IMG/VR virus record: IMGVR_UViG_3300034407_000682
Span: 1 to 44,752 of that record
Strand: one strand, 5' to 3'
Length of the DNA stretch: 44,752 nt
Origin: a virus
Both the position numbers and the translations under genes were made by a program. Below, piece after piece: positions 33,605-39,692 of the stretch. Under the pieces are notes generated by a model that worked only from the letters and a program-made list of their open reading frames with translations, was not told where the DNA came from and searched no databases. Position 1 is the first letter of the stretch. Each line of letters starts with the position of its first letter.

Positions 33605-34489
33605 TTAAGCTGCTTGTGCAACCATGAAGTTAGTTTCTAAAGTCTCCTGAACTTTATCGCTACGTCTTTGCAGTAAAGTAATTTTATTTTTACTACGTGA
33701 TGGAGCGTGAGTAGACCAATCAGTTAAAGCATTATACAACGCCCATTTATTTTTACCCATAGTCGGTGAGTAGTGGTGTACAAACTTATCAAGTATATAG
33801 ATAAAGTCTTTGTTCTTACCATCATTAACTATACCTACAGTATCCTCAATAGTTTTAATTACCTCAGCGTTACTAACTTCTTGAGCGTGCCACTTGTGCC
33901 ATAACTCTATTTCATCTTCGATAACATCAGCAGTTTTACCAAGTAGGTTAGTAGCTTTATCTACATCAAGCGAACCATTATGCCTAGACTTATAAATGCT
34001 TGCAGGATTTTTAATAAATATCTGAGAGTTTAAGCAAGCACTCTGCCTAAAACCTAAAGATAATATAAAACTCCACACCCCATTAAAACTAGATAGTGCC
34101 ATAACAGTAACGCAACCAGTGTCTCCATCGGGAGTCTCGTACTCTTTAGCAGGTAGTGTATAATTAACTAAGCACATACCGCTATTCGGGGATACCTGTA
34201 TCTGCTCGGTAACACCAGTAGCATCTAAGTTACAACGCTCTATCATATCTCTACTTTTATCTATCATAGTAGTATACTGTAGTGGCTTGTAACGCTTGCC
34301 GTGTATGGCGATAGGCTCACCAGTATCATTACGATAGTAAACTTCTTTACCTTCAAACTGCTGAGTCATTCCAGTTTCTCTATTATAAAATCTTACATCA
34401 GATTTTTTAACTTCAAACCCTGCGTCTCCATAACCATTTAATCTTAAAGCATTAACTGCTTCTCTATTATTGTTTAACTGTAGTAACAT
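33605..34489 (-). CDS. DUF932 / plasmid-phage protein
   Basis: The 294-residue product starts at ATG 34489 after GGAGAG at 6 bases; the longer frame to 34534 would begin inside the promoter. Segments YNRETGMTQQFEGKEVYYRN, GKRYKPLQYTTMIDKSRDMI and HNGSLDVDKATNLL follow the DUF932 (phage/plasmid-like TIGR03299) pattern. The family's biochemical role is not clear to me. It has its own promoter and palindrome, unlike most neighbours, hinting at separate or early expression. Confidence 0.75.
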   Translation of the reverse strand: MLLQLNNNREAVNALRLNGYGDAGFEVKKSDVRFYNRETGMTQQFEGKEVYYRNDTGEPIAIHGKRYKPLQYTTMIDKSRDMIERCNLDATGVTEQIQVSPNSGMCLVNYTLPAKEYETPDGDTGCVTVMALSSFNGVWSFILSLGFRQSACLNSQIFIKNPASIYKSRHNGSLDVDKATNLLGKTADVIEDEIELWHKWHAQEVSNAEVIKTIEDTVGIVNDGKNKDFIYILDKFVHHYSPTMGKNKWALYNALTDWSTHAPSRSKNKITLLQRRSDKVQETLETNFMVAQAA

Positions 34490-34517
34490 ATCAACTCTCC
34501 AAAGTTGTTTTGATTTC

Positions 34518-34540
34518 GGGAACAAGCCTACCACGTTCCC
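34518..34540. promoter_or_regulatory. Inverted repeat overlapping leftward -10
   Basis: GGGAAC, 11 bases, then GTTCCC forms a perfect 6-bp dyad (34518-34523 and 34535-34540). It spans the -10 (34530-34525) of the leftward promoter, the usual place for a repressor operator. The regulator is not identified. Confidence 0.5.
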
Positions 34541-34553
34541 ATGTGGCTGTCAA
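34525..34553 (-). promoter_or_regulatory. Leftward promoter before DUF932 gene
   Basis: Leftward TTGACA (34553-34548), 17-base spacer ending TGG, and TAGGCT (34530-34525). ATG of the DUF932 gene is 36 bases beyond the -10. The pattern matches the other leftward promoters. Confidence 0.65.
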
Positions 34554-34556
34554 CAC

Positions 34557-34585
34557 TTGACAAATACTTTTTAAACCTGTATAAT
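34557..34585 (+). promoter_or_regulatory. Orphan consensus sigma-70 promoter, rightward
   Basis: TTGACA (34557-34562), exactly 17 bases, TATAAT (34580-34585): a perfect match to the sigma-70 consensus. It is back-to-back with the leftward promoter, only 3 bases between the two -35 boxes. No rightward gene follows; the transcript would be antisense to the small early genes. Confidence 0.65.
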
Positions 34586-34687
34586 ATTTTAGAATCTTTT
34601 AACAATTCATAAACAAAAACATTCTAATCTTTTTAAAAAGATTTTAAAATTTTAAAAGTTTCAGAAATCTTTTTGATAATTTATTTA

Positions 34688-34819
34688 TTATTTTTTTAAC
34701 CTCTTGTTTTGTATGAGTCTTTTATTAAATGCTAAATATCCATCAGCACATAACTTTATTTTTAATAACCTACGCGCTCTCTCAGCTTTCTTTTTTTCGG
34801 TGACCGATTGCTTTGCCAT
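34688..34819 (-). CDS. Small basic protein (43 aa)
   Basis: ATG 34819 is preceded by a strong AAGGAG at 8 bases, and the frame ends at TAA 34690-34688. The product is basic and helical (KQSVTEKKKAERARRLLKIK, then FNKRLIQNKRLKK). It overlaps the end of the upstream 154-residue gene by 58 bases in another frame. Nucleic-acid binding is possible from charge only. Confidence 0.6.
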   Translation of the reverse strand: MAKQSVTEKKKAERARRLLKIKLCADGYLAFNKRLIQNKRLKK

Positions 34820-35226
34820 TCTGTTAACTCCTTATAATAACGACCTTCAAATAAAGTATAGTAATTTTCAATATCAATTCTCCAAACATCATTATCTTTA
34901 TGACACTCGTACAAAACTGCAGTAGCACATTTAACAGTGTCACTAACTATAGTTATTTCAGAAATATTAATATCAAATTCCCTGCCATTTAAACTACTAT
35001 CATTAACAGAATACCATTCATCCTCAGCATCTTTAGTACACATATAAGTGTACCAATGCAGCTCTAAGTTATCATAAATTTTAATTAATTCTTCCTTAGT
35101 TAATGGTATAGAATCATCTGCATCAGGCTCAGGCTTAACATAAACACCACCATTCTCAAACCTATACTCATCACCATCTACATAAACATCATCCAAGTAT
35201 GGATTACTGTGGGATAATTTACTCAT
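34762..35226 (-). CDS. Acidic early protein, unknown
   Basis: The 154-residue protein has an Asp/Tyr-rich N-terminus (NPYLDDVYVDGDEYRFENGG, VKPEPDADDSIPLTKEE), a beta-like middle (FDINISEITIVSDTVKCATA) and a basic end (SPKKRKLRERVGY). No family recognised. GGAGG precedes the ATG. Two closely spaced early genes lie upstream. Confidence 0.65.
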   Translation of the reverse strand: MSKLSHSNPYLDDVYVDGDEYRFENGGVYVKPEPDADDSIPLTKEELIKIYDNLELHWYTYMCTKDAEDEWYSVNDSSLNGREFDINISEITIVSDTVKCATAVLYECHKDNDVWRIDIENYYTLFEGRYYKELTEWQSNRSPKKRKLRERVGY

Positions 35227-35228
35227 TG

Positions 35229-35417
35229 CTATTCCTCCACCAAGTCACTAACTTGTACCATATCGTACTCCAAACCATAACCTACAAAATCTAATTTAGG
35301 TGCAATAAATGTTTTAACTGAACCATCATCATTTAATAACTCGTAACCATCATCATCTCTTCTACAAAATCTAACTGTGTGTTCATAAAGATAAACATTA
35401 TTATATTCTTTACTCAT
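35229..35417 (-). CDS. Small early protein, unknown
   Basis: The product has 62 residues from ATG 35417, which lies at the best distance from the AAGGAG site. Two more ATGs stand directly upstream in tandem (35423 and 35420). The protein is acidic with several Tyr (YLYEHTVRFCRRDDDGYELL, LDFVGYGLEYDMVQVSDLVE). No family recognised. Confidence 0.6.
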   Translation of the reverse strand: MSKEYNNVYLYEHTVRFCRRDDDGYELLNDDGSVKTFIAPKLDFVGYGLEYDMVQVSDLVEE

Positions 35418-35434
35418 CATCATTCTCCTTTAAA

Positions 35435-35608
35435 TTAATCGGGGTTATCTATACAATCATAACTAGTAATTTCTGAATCTGTCTTTACAACAACTCCTTC
35501 GCCATAAATAAAAAGGTCTACAGCATCATCATAATTTTTAGCTTCAACTAAAATTTCTTCCGTTACAGCAGTATGTTCTCTAAACATATATGTTTTTAAA
35601 TTACTCAT
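35435..35608 (-). CDS. Small early protein, unknown
   Basis: The product has 57 residues from ATG 35608, again the third of three tandem ATGs after GGAG. It contains NLKTYMFREHTAVTEEILV and YDDAVDLFIYGEGVVVKTD. A longer in-frame ORF reaches 35653 but would include the ribosome site as coding sequence. Function unknown. Confidence 0.6.
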   Translation of the reverse strand: MSNLKTYMFREHTAVTEEILVEAKNYDDAVDLFIYGEGVVVKTDSEITSYDCIDNPD

Positions 35609-35687
35609 CATCATTCTCCATATATAAATAAAATATAAAACAAATCCATACAAAAACTGTCATGCCTATAAGTATATCTAATTCCAT
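35601..35687 (-). CDS. Micro-membrane peptide (28 aa)
   Basis: ATG 35687 overlaps the stop of the GP88-like gene by one base, and the frame ends at 35601 within the next gene's start. The peptide is essentially one hydrophobic helix (LDILIGMTVFVWICFIFYLY) with an acidic tail. Overlaps on both sides explain the otherwise empty bases and suggest coupling. Confidence 0.48.
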   Translation of the reverse strand: MELDILIGMTVFVWICFIFYLYMENDDE

Positions 35688-36490
35688 TATGCTGTAACCT
35701 CCTGAAAGAATGGACTGTTCATATCCATGTTGCCTTTAACTGTTAAGCCTACGATAGTACTAGGTTTATCTAGTGGTCTAAAGTCATGCTCATCACCATT
35801 AATTACTTCAATACCATTCCAAACTTTAGGTAAATTTTCTTGCCGTTGTGTCTTAAATGGTATTGCTATATTTAAACCACGCTTGTGTTCTGCCATAGCC
35901 GTGTCAAAGTTATTCTCTTTTAAACTAAATGTTAAGTGGTAGTTACTTGGTGTTGTCCGATTAGGTACAGCAGTATAATCATAAAACTCTACATCAGGAA
36001 ACCAATCCATTAAATTAATACCATGTGCAAATCCTTCTCGTTTAATATAAAACTTTTCATAACTTAAATCGCTTGTCGCATTTAATCTAATACCACATTG
36101 CATACCTGCCTTGTCTGCTTTAGCTTTAGCTCTTTTAATTTCTTTAATCAACCGAGTAAAGTATAATTCTTTGTGCTTGAAAAACATTTTGGTACGCTGT
36201 CCTCTAGCTTCAATTTTACCATCAAGATATACAGGATTACCTGCTTCATTTAAACATAACTCTATACATTCTGGCGATGCGAAAGGACACACATTACCAT
36301 AACCTGCTTTATCATAAGGCGATAAATGTAAAGGAAAAGACATGACTCCTTTCTTTAGATTTTTTATTAACTTAGGATTAGCTTCTGGAGAACTTAAAAG
36401 ACTACCAAAAGTGTAACCTAAATCTTTAGACTCATCCAACAAATCTTTGAATGACCTATCAATATTATTAAAAGGTATTGTAACTTGCAT
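35687..36490 (-). CDS. GP88-like protein
   Basis: The 267-residue protein has a Cys-rich motif after a charged N-terminus: GYGNVCPFASPECIELCLNE (about residues 63-82). It continues with RGQRTKMFFKHKELYFTRLI, GIRLNATSDLSYEKF and NYHLTFSLKENN. This resembles the phage gene-88 family (mycobacteriophage and cyanophage homologues), whose function is unknown to me. The Cys triad could hold a metal. It has no nuclease motif that I can see. Confidence 0.65.
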   Translation of the reverse strand: MQVTIPFNNIDRSFKDLLDESKDLGYTFGSLLSSPEANPKLIKNLKKGVMSFPLHLSPYDKAGYGNVCPFASPECIELCLNEAGNPVYLDGKIEARGQRTKMFFKHKELYFTRLIKEIKRAKAKADKAGMQCGIRLNATSDLSYEKFYIKREGFAHGINLMDWFPDVEFYDYTAVPNRTTPSNYHLTFSLKENNFDTAMAEHKRGLNIAIPFKTQRQENLPKVWNGIEVINGDEHDFRPLDKPSTIVGLTVKGNMDMNSPFFQEVTA

Positions 36491-36491
36491 A

Positions 36492-36725
36492 TCAAACTAC
36501 TCCTAAAGCTTTTATCTTACTTAACTTATCAACAAGACTGCTCTCGTCTAGCCACGAAATCAAATCATGGCATATCTTTTTCTCGCTGTCAAACACCGAC
36601 ATTGTATAATAATCTTTTTTACTTTCAGTAACTTCTACCTTATAGTTATTGTTAAACCTAAAGGTATATATTGTACCAGTAGGATATTTATTAACAGCGA
36701 ATAAATCCTGACCAAACATTTCCAT
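36492..36725 (-). CDS. Small early protein, unknown
   Basis: The 77-residue protein has a predicted beta-rich core (GTIYTFRFNNNYKVEVTESK, YYTMSVFDSEKKICHDLISW) and a helical C-terminus. One base separates its stop from the GP88-like start. No family recognised. Confidence 0.6.
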   Translation of the reverse strand: MEMFGQDLFAVNKYPTGTIYTFRFNNNYKVEVTESKKDYYTMSVFDSEKKICHDLISWLDESSLVDKLSKIKALGVV

Positions 36726-36727
36726 AT

Positions 36728-36925
36728 TTAATCTCCATAACTCATATAAAAGTTATTATTAGTAAAATGGTGGCAATCATGGTGAGAATAACGTGCTTTT
36801 ATATAATATTTTCCTGCACCCTCATTCCAATCTTCATAATCACAAACGTGCTCGTCGTGTTTAGGAACTATAATTTTACGATATTTTCCAAAGCAATTAC
36901 GATAATATTTTTGTTCTAATTTCAT
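36728..36925 (-). CDS. Small His/Tyr/Cys-rich protein
   Basis: The 65-residue protein contains PKHDEHVCDYEDWNEGAGKY, then RYSHHDCHHFTNNNF. The clustered His and Cys suggest a small metal-binding domain. No family recognised. It lies between a micro-membrane peptide and the 77-residue gene. Confidence 0.6.
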   Translation of the reverse strand: MKLEQKYYRNCFGKYRKIIVPKHDEHVCDYEDWNEGAGKYYIKARYSHHDCHHFTNNNFYMSYGD

Positions 36926-36927
36926 AA

Positions 36928-37011
36928 CTATTTACCTGTTAATTTAATTAATACATGAGCCGCCACAAAGAAAGCAACCATTGAACCTACGATTATAATA
37001 AAAGTTATCAT
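36928..37011 (-). CDS. Micro-membrane peptide (27 aa)
   Basis: ATG 37011 overlaps the preceding stop by one base (TAATG), and the frame ends at TAG 36930-36928, two bases before the next ATG. The product is one hydrophobic helix (ITFIIIVGSMVAFFVAAHVL). The arrangement repeats that of the 28-residue membrane peptide at 35601. Confidence 0.48.
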   Translation of the reverse strand: MITFIIIVGSMVAFFVAAHVLIKLTGK

Positions 37012-37196
37012 TACGAATCCTCATTCCAAATTCTAAAAATTATTTCTTTACCTTCAGCATATTTATCTATAGTTAAATCATGCTCAATGCCATGAGTATC
37101 CATGATATTTTCCAAGCCATCATCATCATAAACTATATCAGATATAGCTTTATATATTCTATCAGCGTGTTGGTTTAATATATCTCTTGAACCCAT
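37011..37196 (-). CDS. First gene of the leftward early operon, unknown
   Basis: The 61-residue acidic protein (ILNQHADRIYKAISDIVYDD, EHDLTIDKYAEGKEIIFRIW) has a strong AAGGAG at 7 bases. It is the promoter-proximal gene after the leftward promoter at 37258-37286, so it may be among the earliest products. No family recognised. Confidence 0.65.
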   Translation of the reverse strand: MGSRDILNQHADRIYKAISDIVYDDDGLENIMDTHGIEHDLTIDKYAEGKEIIFRIWNEDS

Positions 37197-37257
37197 TTGA
37201 GTTCTCCTTTATTATTTAATTTAAGTTTAAAAACAATTCCAAAATCATCATCATTCC

Positions 37258-37286
37258 AAGCTACCACGACCTCAATCGCTTGTCAA
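37258..37286 (-). promoter_or_regulatory. Leftward early promoter
   Basis: Leftward TTGACA (37286-37281), 17-base spacer ending TGG, and TAGCTT (37263-37258). It directs transcription into the 37196 gene, about 60 bases on. Same architecture as the 34525 and 32286 promoters. Confidence 0.65.
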
Positions 37287-37388
37287 ATCGCCATTGTTAC
37301 TCTATTAATTTAGCCACCGCTACTCCATTAAACAAGCGCGAGGGTAAATTTTAAAAAACGTGTAAGTTATAAGCTTACAGTTTGCAAG

Positions 37389-37452
37389 TTATCCACAGCT
37401 TATCAACATCTTATTAACATAATTATATATAATAAGTATATATTAACAAAAA
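37389..37452. other. Candidate replication origin: DnaA boxes plus A/T tract
   Basis: TTATCCACA (37389-37397) is a perfect DnaA box. TTATCAACA (37400-37408) differs by one base and TTATTAACA (37411-37419) by two. All three are on the same strand and exactly 11 bp apart, one helical turn. Almost pure A/T sequence follows to about 37452, as in a DNA unwinding element. Function is inferred from pattern only. Confidence 0.55.
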
Positions 37453-37686
37453 CGATTCTAAGCTGTTCTACGCCATTTTAGTCGGCAAGCTTGGCAATGG
37501 TTCGAATCATGGCATACGAAGCGATACAAGTCAAACCAGAGCCATATAACGCTAGTTATGGTAGCTATACATAGCTCTAAAACTGATTGTAAGGCTCGTG
37601 ACTCAACGCTAGCAGTTAAACCTAGGTGATACTATGGGTTGAAGTACTAGAGAAGCTTAGAGAAGCTTAGAGAAAATATCGAAGGC

Positions 37687-37714
37687 AAAAAAAAGGCTCG
37701 AATTAACGAGCCTT
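37687..37714 (-). terminator. Strong intrinsic terminator, leftward
   Basis: On the leftward strand the 8-bp stem AAGGCTCG/CGAGCCTT with a 6-base loop is followed by eight T. It begins about 25 bases after the stop of the 256-residue gene, isolating that gene from the origin-like region. Confidence 0.85.
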
Positions 37715-37739
37715 GAAAACTTAGAAGTTTTTTAGAGTT

Positions 37740-38510
37740 TTAAGAAGTTTCACCTAATAGCTTTTTAAGCCAGTAATTGACTAGAGCTGGTTTCTTTTCA
37801 CTGGTAGCAATACCATGCTTTAACTCAAAAGCCCTTTTCAAATCGGCAAGTTTACACGCGGCCAATTCCTTAGCGGTAGTAACTTCTATACCGTTAATAT
37901 CTAGCGTAATAACTGGCGAATTAGGCGTTTTATCTTTAATTGAAACAGTCGGTGTCTTGGATGAAGTATCACTAGGAATTGGTTTTCCTAATTCCTCAAA
38001 GTATTTAGCCGCATAATCGCGAGTTATATGAGATTCTTCCCCATAATAAGTATTATTATCAAAGTCACCACGATAGTTTTTATCGTTAGCGAATTTATAA
38101 TTATCAAAATCTACACCGTAACGATACCAGTTAAGCAGTTCGAAACAATACGTGACGGCATTTTGAACATAGCCATTGCTGTCCAAAAATTCTTCGGCGT
38201 TAAGGTAATACCATTCGCTATTTTTAAGCACTAATTTTTCGGTATGCTTAGCGGTACATTCTCTACTAGACGTATCATAAATATCTGATATATCACCGCT
38301 AGTAACTGGCGTGTTCCATATCGTACCTTTAAAGCTAGGCGTTAAAGTATTCTCGCCAGCGTCCTCCAAAAAAGCTCGTAAGATTTTGGTGACAATACCT
38401 TTCTCACTTGGCAAGTAAAGTCCTAATACTAAACCTTGGTTAAACAGCGTATTAGCCGCGCTGTATTTTTGTCGGTTAGTGGCTAGTGCTTGTCTGTCAA
38501 AATTTCTCAT
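37740..38510 (-). CDS. Stand-alone protein with SAP-like C-terminus, unknown
   Basis: The 256-residue protein is the only gene between two control regions, with its own upstream promoters and a strong terminator. The N-terminal two thirds (LVLGLYLPSEKGIVTKILRA, VTYCFELLNWYRYGVDFDNY) is unrecognised. The C-terminal 45 residues (AACKLADLKRAFELKHGIAT, then SEKKPALVNYWLKKL) have the L-x-x-L-K...GI-x-x-S-x-KK-x-x-L pattern of SAP/HeH DNA- or RNA-binding motifs. A regulatory or DNA-binding role is plausible. AGGAGG lies upstream of the ATG. Confidence 0.7.
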   Translation of the reverse strand: MRNFDRQALATNRQKYSAANTLFNQGLVLGLYLPSEKGIVTKILRAFLEDAGENTLTPSFKGTIWNTPVTSGDISDIYDTSSRECTAKHTEKLVLKNSEWYYLNAEEFLDSNGYVQNAVTYCFELLNWYRYGVDFDNYKFANDKNYRGDFDNNTYYGEESHITRDYAAKYFEELGKPIPSDTSSKTPTVSIKDKTPNSPVITLDINGIEVTTAKELAACKLADLKRAFELKHGIATSEKKPALVNYWLKKLLGETS

Positions 38511-38564
38511 GTTTGTTACCTCCTAAGTAACTTTGTTAAGGCCGCCGACTGACGGCATGAGCAA

Positions 38565-38593
38565 AGAATCGCATATACAATTTTCAAAGTCAA
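38565..38593 (-). promoter_or_regulatory. Possible leftward promoter before the 256-residue gene
   Basis: Leftward TTGACT (38593-38588), 17-base spacer ending TGC, GATTCT (38570-38565). Weaker than its relatives but with the same spacing and extended -10 TG. A small GCCG/CGGC hairpin lies in the leader. Confidence 0.4.
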
Positions 38594-38826
38594 ATACTTA
38601 GCAATAAAAAACTTTAGGTAATGGTGCTGTTAATATTAATTAAGCTTGTAAGTTTATGAATTTTTTAGAGTTTTCTTTTTAAAGTTAAACTATAGAAACT
38701 TTTTAAACTCTAGAAAATTCTGTAAACCTCCAAAACATTGTCGCCATTACTCTAAAATATTCTATAGTTTTCAATAGGTTACGTTAGGTAGCTCCAGCGA
38801 TACTTCAGAGTCTGACTATAATATAA

Positions 38827-38860
38827 GAGAGGTGCGCCAGAGCCACCCCCACCCCTCCCC
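38827..38860 (-). repeat. Hairpin and G-tract in leftward leader
   Basis: Leftward strand: four G-runs (GGGG, GGGG, GGGGG, GG) separated by single bases at 38860-38843. GAGGGGTG can also pair with CACCTCTC (8 bp, one G-U). This is the most G-rich stretch I notice in an A/T-rich genome. Confidence 0.5.
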
Positions 38861-38914
38861 TATATATACTAATGCATATACATTTTGCAAAGGTTTGAGT
38901 TGTAAAGTAGTTAA

Positions 38915-38962
38915 GGCGGGACTCCAGAAAATTCCAGAGTAAGGCGGTGAGTTTTGGGCGGG
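38915..38962 (+). repeat. Three spaced GGCGG elements
   Basis: GGCGGG at 38915-38920, GGCGGT at 38943-38948, GGCGGG at 38957-38962: separations of 28 and 14 bases. They could be protein-binding repeats, for example for the terminase small subunit. Confidence 0.35.
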
Positions 38963-39011
38963 TTTCTAGAGTTACTTTATAGAGGTGTTGCAACCCCAGA
39001 GTGGTTCCTCT

Positions 39012-39040
39012 ATTATATAGTTGTATTTTTAACTTGTCAA
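39012..39040 (-). promoter_or_regulatory. Consensus sigma-70 promoter, leftward
   Basis: Leftward TTGACA (39040-39035), 17 bases, TATAAT (39017-39012): perfect consensus. The transcript would cross about 490 non-coding bases before the 256-residue gene. Confidence 0.7.
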
Positions 39041-39060
39041 GTCTTTTATGCACAAACTAC

Positions 39061-39089
39061 TTGACAAAACCTCATATCAACCCTATAAT
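39061..39089 (+). promoter_or_regulatory. Consensus sigma-70 promoter for terminase operon
   Basis: TTGACA (39061-39066), 17 bases, TATAAT (39084-39089): perfect consensus. The terS ATG begins only 8 bases after the -10, so the mRNA should be leaderless or nearly so. Confidence 0.75.
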
Positions 39090-39097
39090 GGTACACT

Positions 39098-39478
39098 ATG
39101 AAGAATAATAACAAACAATTAACCACCAAACAAGAGAATTTCCTTGAACATTTACTTGTAACAGGAGGTGATCCTAAAAAAGCAGCAGAGCTTGCTGGCT
39201 ATACAACGCACTGGCATGTAGTAAAAGCCCTCAAAAATGAAATTATAGAAATGGCTTCGACCATCCTTGCTCAGTCAGCCCCTCAAGCTGCACAGAAACT
39301 GGTACAAGTAATGGAATCAAATGAACCTATACCTCAAGCAAGTATGAGAGTACAGGCTGCACAGACTATATTAGACCGTGTGGGGTTAGGTAAACGTGAA
39401 ACGATGGATGTTAAACACGAAGTAAGTGGTGGTGTGTTTATCTTACCAGCAAAAGAGGAAGTTATAATTGAGGCTTAA
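39098..39478 (+). CDS. Terminase small subunit
   Basis: The 126-residue protein begins with the family pattern LTTKQENFLEHLL then GDPKKAAELAGY (helix-turn-helix DNA binding). A helical oligomerisation region follows (LAQSAPQAAQKLVQVMESNE, MRVQAAQTILDRVGLGKRE). It should recognise the packaging site and recruit the large subunit encoded 200 bases downstream. There is no Shine-Dalgarno before its ATG, consistent with leaderless initiation. Confidence 0.85.
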   Translation: MKNNNKQLTTKQENFLEHLLVTGGDPKKAAELAGYTTHWHVVKALKNEIIEMASTILAQSAPQAAQKLVQVMESNEPIPQASMRVQAAQTILDRVGLGKRETMDVKHEVSGGVFILPAKEEVIIEA

Positions 39479-39692
39479 GAAGGGAAAGACTCCCTTTGGC
39501 TACAAGTTATCTCCAGAAAGCTCGAAAGAGTTAGTAGAGATACCAGAAGAACTAGAGGCTTTGGACAAGATCAAAGACCTAGTAAATGATGGATCTATCT
39601 CGCTAAGAGATGGAGCCGCGTGGGTAGCGCATAAGACAGGTCGTAGCATAAGTCATCAAGGATTAAAGAATGTCATCAGAGAACGGAACTAA
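39468..39692 (+). CDS. Small protein between terminase genes, TTG start
   Basis: The 74-residue protein starts at TTG with GAGGA about 8 bases upstream, and overlaps both terminase genes. It reads KKGKTPFGYKLSPESSKELV, then ALDKIKDLVNDGSISLRDGA and AWVAHKTGRSISHQGLKNVI. The last part looks like a helix-turn-helix of the kind used to recognise DNA. I recall similar sequence fused to terminase subunits in other phages, so a packaging-specificity role is likely but unproven. Confidence 0.7.
   Translation: MRLKKGKTPFGYKLSPESSKELVEIPEELEALDKIKDLVNDGSISLRDGAAWVAHKTGRSISHQGLKNVIRERN

Larger units (their letters stand above)
37197..37739. other. Gene-free control region: origin candidate, promoter, stem-loops, terminator
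   Basis: This stretch of about 540 bases has no credible ORF. It contains, left to right: the leftward early promoter, three DnaA-box-like sequences at 11-bp intervals, an A/T tract, a string of inverted repeats (AGCTAT-AC-ATAGCT at 37563-37576; CCATATAAC with GTTATGG at 37542-37561), short direct repeats of AGAGAAGCTT (37650-37676) and a leftward terminator. Confidence 0.6.
38511..39097. other. Gene-free control region upstream of terS
   Basis: About 590 bases without a convincing gene. It holds a weak leftward promoter, nested inverted repeats (TAGAGTTT ... AAACTCTA enclosing AAAGTT ... AACTTT, about 38660-38714), a C-run tract (G-rich leftward) with a hairpin, GGCGG repeats, and two divergent consensus promoters. 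Its position beside terS makes it a candidate for the packaging start site. Confidence 0.55.

Noticed and set aside
34704-34925. Rightward 73-codon ORF after the orphan promoter
   Set aside because: Low-complexity hydrophobic/polar product without a ribosome site, antisense to two better supported genes; taken as a shadow.
37490-37525. GGTTCGAATC resembling a tRNA T-loop
   Set aside because: The flanking bases do not make a 5-bp T-stem, no matching acceptor strand lies about 70 bases upstream, and TTCGAA is itself palindromic, so it appears on both strands.
38805-39053. Leftward 82-codon ORF in the pre-terS region
   Set aside because: Its start lies upstream of the leftward promoter's expected transcript start, it has no good ribosome site, and the sequence reads as regulatory DNA.
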